Assembly (NCBI GenBank): GCA_910592005.1 | Contig: CAJVPP010003898.1 | Span: 1 to 10,504, forward strand | Reading direction: 5' to 3' | Source of the DNA: Funneliformis mosseae | Lineage: Eukaryota > Glomeromycota > Glomeromycetes > Glomerales > Glomeraceae | DNA: 10,504 nt | Shown here: piece by piece, positions 1 through 6,152 of the stretch | Position numbering within the stretch: position 1 is the stretch's first letter | Layout: the number at the start of each line of letters is the position of its first letter | Notes under the pieces: model-generated | Told to the model about the DNA's origin: nothing | The model's input: the letters and a program-made list of their open reading frames with translations, nothing else | Database searches by the model: none | Program-made: the position numbers and the translations under genes

Positions 1-53
1 CACTTTTAATTTTATAATAAAATATGTATTTAAATTAATCAGTATTATAATGA

Positions 54-593
54 GATAAATTATCTTTTCATACTAACGCTATAGATATATTAGATCAACT
101 GACAGAGTGCGAGCCTGAGGGTAAAGCTAACAAAAAAATCTATAATCCCAAAACTAATCACATGATAGCTATAAATGGGCTAGTATATCATAAATTACTA
201 CTCAGGGGGTATATGCATTGGAAAGAAGAAAGGCTTTTAATCTCGCCTTTATATGAATTACTGATATTAAGAAGATATCTTTCTTTCATTTCCTATTATA
301 TCTGGGGTATTGTATCAGAAAGAAGTTTACTAGCAGTGATTAACGAAAAAATAAGCCTATTGCAGATTTTACTCAAAGCTAATTGGCACAATTTCACCTT
401 ATGCCGACTATTAAAATTATGCTGAAAGCATGAAGAGATGAAAGCTTGGAGGATTGACGTACTCATGAAATTTCTCTATCATCTGAATTTAGCTTCTTCA
501 AAGTATAGGCCAAGTGCTTTATATGATGCATTTACCAAGACAGATATTTTAGGATCAGAGCATATATTAGTTCTAGCGCGTGCACTTTACTAA
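54..593 (+). pseudogene. Unknown protein with NPKT-type motif, broken by one TGA
   Basis: The frame is open from 54 to an in-frame TGA at 423-425, then continues in the same frame to TAA at 591-593. The first ATG is at 162, but the most motif-like part lies just upstream (about 138-161, residues IYNPKTNH) and runs on as IAINGLVYHKLL..GY, so the true start was probably upstream and is lost. The pattern NP-x-T...I...G..Y..L...GY resembles a short motif found in proteins of large nucleocytoplasmic DNA viruses (the neighbourhood of the two-cysteine adaptor motif); this is recognition from memory, not a search. The rest is Leu/Ile/Tyr-rich, and both sides of the TGA look coding (LLKLC before; KHEEMKAWRIDVLMKFLYH after). 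TGG is used for Trp within the same frame, so TGA is a genuine stop. Function is unknown. A chance ORF followed by a second ORF cannot be excluded. Confidence 0.4.
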
Positions 594-869
594 AATGTAA
601 ATTGATATAGATAATTCATTCATAGCCTTGGAATGGGGGTTCCTGGCTATATATTTTTTTACATATCCTATCTACTCACAAATTTCAAATCAATGTGGCT
701 AGAGTGAGAGTTATATATTTTTTCTTTCTCTAACCTCTAATAATTTTTACTGACTATGGGGTAGATAAATGGTAGAATAAATTTTTTGAATTGAACTTTT
801 TCAGATATAGAATAACCTAAGGGTTGCATATAATCTAGTAGTTACTTCACAAGCTATATCTACACAACT
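594..869. other. AT-rich intergenic spacer
   Basis: There is no coding frame of useful length. The spacer contains the imperfect hairpin and T7 tract described separately, and a T6 tract around 718-723. A TATA-like stretch (CAGATATAGAATAA, near 804-817) lies about 55 bases upstream of the ATG at 870 and could have served the next gene. Confidence 0.5.
622..660 (+). terminator. Imperfect hairpin followed by a T7 tract
   Basis: ATAGCC at 622-627 pairs with GGCTAT at 645-650, with an inner GGAA/TTCC pairing and a G-rich loop. Seven T residues follow at 654-660. This lies about 30-60 bases after the stop of the 54-593 ORF, where a transcript end would be expected. Hairpin plus T-run is not a standard nuclear fungal terminator. 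T7 runs end mRNAs in African swine fever virus and relatives, but such runs are also common by chance in DNA this AT-rich. Confidence 0.3.
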
Positions 870-1992
870 ATGTCCACAATTGTAACAAAGTACGTTGCAG
901 AGCACAAACTCAGTAAAGATATGAGTGATGAAGAACTTAGTCAGCATGCTTCAGAATTACTCAAGCTTTTAACAGATAAACTGAAAAGAGACAAGGGTCG
1001 TCAGCGCTTCTAAAAAGTATATAATTTTAGCAGAGAGCAGACATTTGTACTAATTTCCAATCAGAGAATTTGCTGAAGTAGAAGTTGGGTAATCTCCAAA
1101 GAAAGAGGGGATATTAATATATGTCAAGTATCTGACATCATCTCAGATAGAGAAACTATCGAAAGTATAGCCCAGCATATTGTTCAAGATAATCTTGATA
1201 AAAAAGAAGTAAAGGTGATAGCTAAGGCTTTAACTATAACGCTTCCTAACCCTGTTGCCACCACATCTCGTCTTAGTAGGCTTCAAAGAGAATTGCGAAA
1301 ACTTAATGCCTCAGAAATAATAATCTCTGCTATATTAGACGAAAAAACAATCTGCGCATCTAATAAGATTCAAAAGAAGCATAGGGATCAACGTGAAAAT
1401 GAAGGGATTGATTTTCCAGATCACTTCTCGTTAGAATCAGTTAAGGAGAGACTCAATTTCTATGATGTGTCTAACACACCTGATGTGCAAGTCCTAGCTG
1501 ATATAATGATAATACTCTACGTCCATCCCACTAAAATTAAAGACTTGCGCATATCTAACAGAAGTGTAACTGAATACGCAAAAAATTGAGGTCAACAGGA
1601 TAATCCTCGAATATTTAGATTGTTAGAAAGAGATAAAGAGCGGCTAAACTTCTCCTTACTTGGATTCAGAATGCAATTTCTTCTGAACAGTTGAGAGATC
1701 CAGAAGTGTCAGGAGCTAAATGGTTTAATACATTTCTGAAAAAAATAGATTTCTTCCTGAAACTGGTAAATCACTTCTTCCTAGCTATTTACGCAAATTA
1801 GGGGTAGTATTTGCAGTCATATTGAATAATGTGAAGAATTTATCAGATGCTATGATCATCACCAGTCAAGCCCTTTGACATTCGCTAGACAACCATTCCT
1901 CCCCAACGCAATACTATACAATAGTCAATTTTCGAAAAAGAGAATAGCCTTATGATTAGGTAATGGCATTTGAACTCTTCAATAAAAACTAA
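870..1992 (+). pseudogene. Decayed tyrosine recombinase-like protein
   Basis: ATG at 870 opens a helical N-terminus (47 codons, charged, ending KRDKGRQRF) closed by TAA at 1011. The same frame continues through TGA at 1074 to TGA at 1587 as one long coding stretch (about 1077-1586). A frameshift near 1644 moves the reading to another frame, which carries a TWIQNAISSEQLRD-like segment and, after a further small shift near 1750, the C-terminal part to TAA at 1990-1992. The segment DVQVLADIMIILYVHPTKIKDLRIS has the shape of the tyrosine-recombinase region around the first catalytic Arg (usually G-x-R-x-x-E), but reads His-Pro-Thr-Lys. The C-terminal LRKLGVVFAV...ALxHSLDNHSSP...YYTIVNFRK recalls the LR, His and terminal Tyr blocks. 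The residue before that His is a stop (TGA 1876-1878), readily derived from CGA Arg, and a TAG (about 1947) and TAG (about 1956) follow. The copy is clearly dead. The recombinase assignment is inference from motif spacing; it could instead be another expanded fungal family of unknown function. Confidence 0.5.
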
Positions 1993-2031
1993 TCACATAT
2001 ATTAGTTAGAGGATCAGATATTATCTTTAAA

Positions 2032-2070
2032 TTTATTTTTTCGTTCGCCTAAGATATAGCATATATAAAA
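2032..2070 (+). promoter_or_regulatory. Promoter-like module A (T-tract plus AAGATATAGCATATA)
   Basis: TTTATTTTTTCG (2032-2043) is followed seven bases later by AAGATATAGCATATATAAA (2051-2069), just upstream of the ATG at 2075. The 12-base T-tract is identical to 4239-4250 and the TATA part differs at one position from 4255-4269, ahead of an unrelated gene. The TATA-like part is unusually close to the ATG (under 15 bases), so the annotated start or the role could be different. Confidence 0.4.
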
Positions 2071-2074
2071 TATC

Positions 2075-2573
2075 ATGAAAATGATAACTGATCAAAATCA
2101 TTCATCTGATATATCCAGTGAGCAGGAAGTTATCAGATATACGAAGAAATTAGCCTAGATATTTAGACTAAATGAGCAAAATGCAGAAGTATATAGTGCG
2201 CTTTCTGGCGAAAATAAGGCACTAAAGAAACAATTAGAAGATTATCATTCCCAACATAACATTTTAGAAAAGAGAGTAAAAAGATTAGAGAGAGACGTAA
2301 AGTCTTTAGAAACTGAATTAGAAGATCTGGACGAATGTGTGGATAGGGAAACTGTAGTTGACTTAATACAAGAAATAGTGTCCTTGCTGATTGATAAAAA
2401 AAGATAAAGATTTCTCCTATTTGTTTGAATCTTCTGAAGAATTTGATTCAGTTGAGACGATAAGAGAGTGAAAAGCTATTCCTCATAAGCAACAAAGAAG
2501 GGCACAGCTAAAAAGAAGGTCTGGAACAATAATCATCAGCTCAGAAGAATTTGCTAAGCCACAGATTGTGTAA
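2075..2573 (+). pseudogene. Coiled-coil protein, broken
   Basis: Two in-frame ATGs at 2075 and 2081 begin a polar N-terminus, interrupted by TAG at 2156-2158. The frame then runs 82 codons with strong heptad character and many Leu, Glu and Lys (ENKALKKQLEDY, LEKRVKRLERDVKSLETELEDLDE), consistent with a parallel coiled coil of roughly 50 residues. The stretch ends at TAA 2405-2407, right after an A7 run. A one-base shift at that A-run restores a coding-looking continuation (DKDFSYLFESSEEFDS...) to TAA at 2571-2573, with one more stop (TGA 2469-2471). The tail is basic (HKQQRRAQLKRRS) and ends with FAKPQIV. No catalytic motif is visible. It resembles the coiled-coil hypothetical proteins that are abundant in arbuscular mycorrhizal fungi. 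The indel at a homopolymer could also be a sequencing error, but the TAG and TGA would still break it. Confidence 0.55.
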
Positions 2574-2618
2574 TAATAACCTTATTTTTTGATTGAAAAA
2601 ACTTCTAACTATATAAAA

Positions 2619-2728
2619 ATGCATATAGTTAATTTGCTAGAACAACTTCTGCCAGAATTAATACCATTTATTCTAAAGGATCTTTCAAACTAGGATCTAA
2701 AAATTTTCGCAGTATAAATGATATATAG
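2619..2728 (+). pseudogene. F-box-like N-terminal fragment
   Basis: ATG at 2619 starts MHIVNLLEQLLPELIPFILK followed by DLSN, TAG (2691-2693), then DLKIFAV, a further TAA (about 2715) and MIYRQRR. The pattern LPELI..IL..LSN.DL..FA......R.R fits the start of fungal F-box proteins (Leu-Pro, then helices, then a basic Trp/Arg region). It is too short and too broken for a firm call. The region is preceded by TTATTTTTTGATT (about 2583) and a TATA-like ACTATATAAAA (about 2608), similar in arrangement to the module upstream of the neighbouring genes. Confidence 0.3.
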
Positions 2729-2992
2729 GCAAAGAAGGTAAATCTTGAATGGTCTAAAAGAAAGACTCTTTTCGATTTCTGTATTATGTCATTGGTTCAA
2801 GGTGAAAATACAGTCAAAGATTTTTATTCGAAGCTGAAAGAGTGTAACAAGAGTTTAGGCTATAATAAAAATTTCCTTAAATATGTATTATTAAAAGGAT
2901 TATCATCTGAAAATGCATTTAAAGCTCTTATGGATAGTTTACAAGCATTTACGTTAGATGAGATACTAGAAAGACTTATCTTAGAGCAATGA
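2729..2992 (+). pseudogene. Gag-like retroelement fragment
   Basis: The open frame runs from 2729 (after TAG 2726-2728) to TGA at 2990-2992; the first ATG is at 2786. The sequence around QGENTVKDFYSKLKECNKSL, then LKYVLLKGLSSENAFKAL, then the segment ending LDEILERLILEQ has the helical pattern of retrotransposon Gag or UBN2 capsid-type domains: a Gly-Glu turn, a Phe/Tyr-x-x-Leu-Lys helix, a 'L.GL...N...L' turn, and a closing Leu-rich helix. Only about 70-85 residues of this domain are present. There is no zinc knuckle, protease or reverse transcriptase in the window. It may be a solo fragment of an LTR element or a domesticated Gag-derived host protein. It ends about 30 bases before a T7 run. 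Confidence 0.45.
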
Positions 2993-3019
2993 TTGCATAA
3001 TTTTCTTGAAGGTATTTTG

Positions 3020-3050
3020 TTATTTTTTTGTTTAAAGATACAACATATAA
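3020..3050 (+). promoter_or_regulatory. Promoter-like module B (T-tract plus ACATATAA)
   Basis: TTATTTTTTTG (3020-3030) then AAAGATACAACATATAA (3034-3050), about 28 bases before the ATG at 3079. It is the counterpart of modules at 2032-2070 and 4239-4270, with more changes. The T7 run inside it could alternatively mark the end of the upstream gag-like unit. Confidence 0.4.
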
Positions 3051-3078
3051 ACAGAATATTTAGCCAGAGGCACTTCGC

Positions 3079-4215
3079 ATGACGCAATCAAGCATCTTTT
3101 ATTTACCAGAACTACTAGAACAGATTTTACATTTTTTAGTGTTAGATAAATCTCTACCCCGCTTTATTTGTTTTCCGATTATGGTACAGATGTGGTACCC
3201 TTTTCTATAGAGACGCATTGAGCTAAAGGGAAAGACTTATATCCTAAACAATCTTTTCTAAATGATTATAATTATTGTGCAAAGAATCATCTTCAATTAA
3301 ATAAATTCATAAGGATAGAATGTGCAAAGAATCTCTCTCGATTGAAAAAATTCATAAAGCTAGTATATAAGAAGCAAACACCAGTTTATTGCTCAAATGT
3401 AACTCATCTCAAAATATCATACTTCCATTCACTTTTAGATAAAAAAATCATAAGCATTGTATATTCATGTCTAAATATAACCCATTTGAGTTTCATAAAT
3501 AGCATAGGATTTAGTAATAGAGTATTAGAACTGATAGTGGGTTCATACCCAAATCTGAAGTATCTCAAACTGTGTGATGATCAGTCAGGTGGCTTTACAA
3601 GTTTCTATGTTTGAGTAGTAGATGATAAAGGTCTATGAAGGATCGCAAAGATATGCCATAAATTAAAATATTTAAATATTGCCTATTGTACAGAGATTAC
3701 TGAATATTCAATTTGTGATATTATTCGTTTCTCTCTAAAGCTTCGATATCTTGACATTTTCTTTTGTAAAATTACTAATATGACTATTAAAGAAGTTGCT
3801 AGATCATGTCTTAATTTAAAATATATTAATTTGAAAAGGTGTAATAATATTAGCAAAGAAGCTGTAGATCAGCTTGTTTCACTTAATCCAAATATCCATA
3901 TTGAGAATTACTAGGATCCAAATGATATTCAAGCTGAGATAAAGCGAGTGATAGAGCTAATATCAACACAGTTTCCAGTTGCTAATATTAGAACTCAGTT
4001 TCACCAGGGATTCTGATAACTTAATTCTAACATATCTATAATAGTTGATAGATTACTCAACGATCAAGCAGGATGGTGGAACTCTACTGATCTAACTAAT
4101 CTGGAGCAGTGATCATCAGCTGTTGCCAAGAGAATTTTGTGAAAATTTTGATAAAGATTACTGCTATTCTGATTCAGAATCTTCTAGCTCTAAAACTGAA
4201 TCAGAGTCTGAATAA
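3079..4215 (+). pseudogene. F-box/leucine-rich-repeat protein, copy 1 (broken)
   Basis: ATG at 3079 begins an F-box-like region (LPELLEQILHFLVLDKSL). A two-base deletion near 3155 relative to copy 2 shifts the frame, so the FRLWYRCG block is read in another frame; the reading then returns, with TAG at 3208-3210 where a Trp of an L-W-R-R-I-E-L block is expected. After another shift near 3225-3240 the LRR part is in one frame from about 3222 to 4109, with stops at 3612, 3636, 3912, 4014, 4017 and 4110. At least six LxxLxIxxC/N repeats of about 26 residues are seen (LTHLKIS-type, [41 protein letters not shown]), the cysteine-type LRRs of F-box substrate receptors. A last shift near 4108 gives an acidic Ser/Glu tail (SDSESSSSKTESESE) to TAA at 4213-4215. 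Intact relatives would act as SCF ubiquitin-ligase adaptors; this copy cannot make the full protein. Confidence 0.8.
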
Positions 4216-4238
4216 TCTAGTTAGTCCAAAGCTTTGTA

Positions 4239-4270
4239 TTTATTTTTTCGATTAAAGATATAGTATATAA
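4239..4270 (+). promoter_or_regulatory. Promoter-like module C (T-tract plus AAGATATAGTATATAA)
   Basis: TTTATTTTTTCG (4239-4250), a four-base spacer, then AAGATATAGTATATAA (4255-4270), 30 bases before the ATG at 4301. The distance fits a TATA box with a short 5' leader. It is nearly identical to the module at 2032-2070. Confidence 0.45.
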
Positions 4271-4300
4271 TACACATTATTTAACCAGAAAGTGCTTCAC

Positions 4301-5223
4301 ATGATGCATACAAGTGTTTTTAATATACAGAAATTACTAGAACATATTTTACATTCTTATTGATAGATAAATCTCTATACCCCACTCTATTTGTTTGCCG
4401 ATTGTGATACAGATACAGTATTTCTATTCTATGAAAACACGTTGAGTTAAATGGTGTGGATGATCAAACTCAATTAAAAAGATTTTTAAAAATAGTATCC
4501 AAAGGAAGGTGTAAACCAATTTATAGCTTGAAATTAACTCATATTAAAATATCAGACTATCAGCTTTTAAATAAAAAATCAAAAGTATTGTACACAGGTT
4601 TCAAAATATAATTTATTTAGATTTTGAAGAAAGTATGGAGTCTGAATCTGTTGGAAAAGTTCTAAAGCTAATAGCAGAATCATACCCCAATTTGAAGTAT
4701 CTTAATATATCTGTTTTAAGTAATTTATTTCAATGAAAAATAGATAAAGGTCTAACTGCAATCGCAGATTCATGTCATAAATTAGAATGTCTAAATATTT
4801 CTAATCGTACAGAGTTTTCTGAAATATCAATTTGCAATGTTATTCATTCTTTTCTAAAGCTCTAACATCTTGATATTTCCTTTTGTAAAATTACTGATAT
4901 AACGATTAAAGAGATTGCTAGTTCGTGTTTTAATTTAAAGTATCTTAATTTAAGAGGATATTACAATGTTAGTAAAGAAGCTGTAGATAAGTTAAATCTA
5001 AATATCTACGTAGAGAATTTTGTGAAAATTTCAATACCTTCTAGTTTTATTAAAATATTTACTTATGAAATTTTAGCTCAGGATCTTTAGAGCTCTTTAG
5101 ATCTAATTATATGAGATAGTCAGAATTCAGTCCTATATCAGATACATAGATAACCTAATTTTAATAAAATTGCGATAGTTTTCGATGATGTACTGACTGA
5201 CTAATCTAACTAGTCTAGAGCAT
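4301..5223 (+). pseudogene. F-box/leucine-rich-repeat protein, copy 2 (broken)
   Basis: ATG codons at 4301 and 4304 align with the start of copy 1. One base is missing near 4355 compared with copy 1. The next frame reads SLYPTLFVCRL, then TGA (4405-4407) where copy 1 has the Trp of LWYR, and a second TGA (4432-4434) at the Trp position of the L-W-R-R/K-x-E-L block. Another single-base loss in an A-run near 4577 moves the reading to the frame that stays coding to about 5087, with stops only at 4734 (TGA) and 4863 (TAA). The LRRs are clear: [61 protein letters not shown] at 5088 ends this stretch; similarity to copy 1 continues weakly to about 5223 with more stops. The same role as copy 1 is implied for its intact ancestor. 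Confidence 0.75.
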
Positions 5224-5251
5224 GTTAAGAGGTGTTTTACATGATCATTAA

Positions 5252-5581
5252 TTAGATTTTTTTATTCACTGCGGAGCAGATTTTATTGAAGAGATATCAG
5301 AACAAAAATTACGAAGTTTTTTATCATACAAAATGCTAGAAGAATTAAAAGATGTACAGTATTTCACAAATATAAAGTTAACAGTGCAGATATAATGAGC
5401 ATTAAGCAATTCAATCCAGGTATGTGGTATTTTTTCTTGACATTATTTGGACGAACCAAGTTTGCTAAAATTTCTTGGCAAAGTGATTGAAGATGGATTA
5501 ACATTTTTTCATAATAGTTTCTAATGCGTTGTGAATTTATTTCATCTGTATTTCATGTATTCGGAAGAGTTGATTATACTA
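5252..5581 (+). pseudogene. Remnant of a further F-box-family-like protein
   Basis: One frame is coding-like from 5252 with stops at 5393, 5396, about 5438, 5522 and finally about 5579. It reads EEISEQKLRSFLSYKMLEEL..., then ALSNSIQVCGIFS, then HYLDEPSLLKFLGKVIEDGL, and LYFMYSEELIIL. The order (short Ser/Asn/Ile block with VCG or WCG, a YLDEPSLL block, then YSEEL) recalls the C-terminal half of another non-LRR F-box family common in these fungi. That resemblance is from memory and the conserved spacing is incomplete. It may be the end of an independent gene whose start was lost next to the LRR duplication. Confidence 0.35.
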
Positions 5582-5718
5582 TAACTGGGATGGAGAATTT
5601 TTTTGTATTACTGAGGGAAACCATGAAATGTTAAGATTGGTTACCTTCAAAATATAAAACAACTCGAGAGTTCCTTCTATATGAACAAAAAGAAGCAAAT
5701 TGCAGACGAAGCATTTAA
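5524..5718 (+). pseudogene. Overlapping coding-like stretch in a second frame
   Basis: From ATG 5524 the frame reads MRCEFISSVFHVFGRVDYTI, then TGMENFFVLLRETMKC, TAA (5632-5634), DWLPSKYKTTREFLLYEQKE and ANCRRSI to TAA at 5716-5718. The composition looks more protein-like than a random frame: charged and aromatic residues are balanced, and there is only one internal stop in 64 codons. It overlaps the end of the previous remnant in another frame, so at most one of the two is the ancestral frame here; a frameshift between them near 5530-5580 is the simplest explanation. The function is not recognised. Confidence 0.3.
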
Positions 5719-5851
5719 GGCCGAAGATTATAACTATTTATATAGAATTGTATTGACTAGTATGAGAAAAATTTTCTATTATGGAGTGGATTTATAGGCA
5801 ATTCTTGTCATGATCTTTGTTTTGGCTTTGCTAATTATTTGATTTATTTTT
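5681..5851 (+). pseudogene. Small membrane-segment ORF, broken
   Basis: ATG 5681 reads MNKKKQIADEAFKAEDYNYL, then YRIVLTSMRKIFYYGVDL to TAG at 5795-5797. The same frame continues AILVMIFVLALLII, TGA (5840-5842), FIFR. The segment AILVMIFVLALLII is a convincing transmembrane helix preceded by a charged region. Ahead of it the frame extends back in coding form only to about 5627. It could be the C-terminal end of the preceding remnant after a frameshift, or a small tail-anchored protein. The function is unknown. Confidence 0.35.
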
Positions 5852-5852
5852 A

Positions 5853-6003
5853 GGTGAGAAATCAGAAACTAAATCAGAGTCTGAGGGAAAATATAAAACA
5901 GGTAATTATTATAGTCGTAGAGTTATTGAAAGATAGGATGTTAGTATATGATAAATCTAAAAATAAAAAGCGATGCGTACAAGAAAAAATTACTAAGAAA
6001 TAG
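5853..6003 (+). pseudogene. Charged C-terminal tail fragments
   Basis: Frame from 5853 reads GEKSETKSESEGKYKTGNYY and SRRVIER to TAG at 5934-5936; a one-base shift gives MLVYDKSKNKKRCVQEKITK with a final K and TAG at 6001-6003. The bases around ACTAAATCAGAGTCTGA (about 5868-5884) match the acidic tail of F-box/LRR copy 1 (ACTGAATCAGAGTCTGA near 4196-4212) at all but one position. This could be the displaced tail of copy 2. The upstream TTATTTTTAG at 5844-5853 would also fit a 3' splice site, so an intron is an alternative. Confidence 0.3.
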
Positions 6004-6152
6004 TAAGTAGATAGCATTCGCTTCATATGTATTTTTTTATATTGTATCAATAAAGCAATCAGGTCTAAATGGTTTTTTTACGATAATTAATTTTTGTATG
6101 ATAATATTTTTTTAAATTCACTTTTGAACTTATCTATATTTTATTTAAAAAA
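6004..6152. other. Short spacer with three T7 tracts
   Basis: T7 runs lie at 6032-6038, 6073-6079 and 6107-6113, with a possible polyadenylation signal AATAAA near 6049. No coding frame is seen. The spacer separates the end of the remnants at 6003 from the ATG at 6153 and probably contains the 3' end of one gene and the start region of the next. Confidence 0.4.

Larger units (their letters stand above)
3015..5223 (+). repeat. Diverged tandem duplication: unit 1 about 3015-4215, unit 2 about 4232-5223
   Basis: The two units align from their upstream T-tract/TATA region through the start codon, F-box region, LRRs and the 'ACTGATCTAACTAATCTGGAG' neighbourhood (4085-4107 against about 5196-5221). 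They share the order of blocks but differ by many substitutions and several small indels, so the duplication is old. Inclusion of the promoter-like part shows duplication of DNA rather than retroposition. Unit 2 lacks a recognisable acidic tail at the expected place. Confidence 0.7.

Noticed and set aside
2860..3087. Minus-strand ORF of about 75 codons
   Set aside because: It lies antisense to the gag-like fragment and has no domain pattern; its composition is what the reverse of an AT-rich coding strand gives.
54..5100. TGA read as Trp (alternative genetic code)
   Set aside because: TGA falls at expected Trp positions in F-box/LRR copy 2 and near the end of the first ORF, but TGG encodes Trp in the same frames, TAG and TAA also interrupt the frames, and indels are frequent. 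Decay explains all of these.
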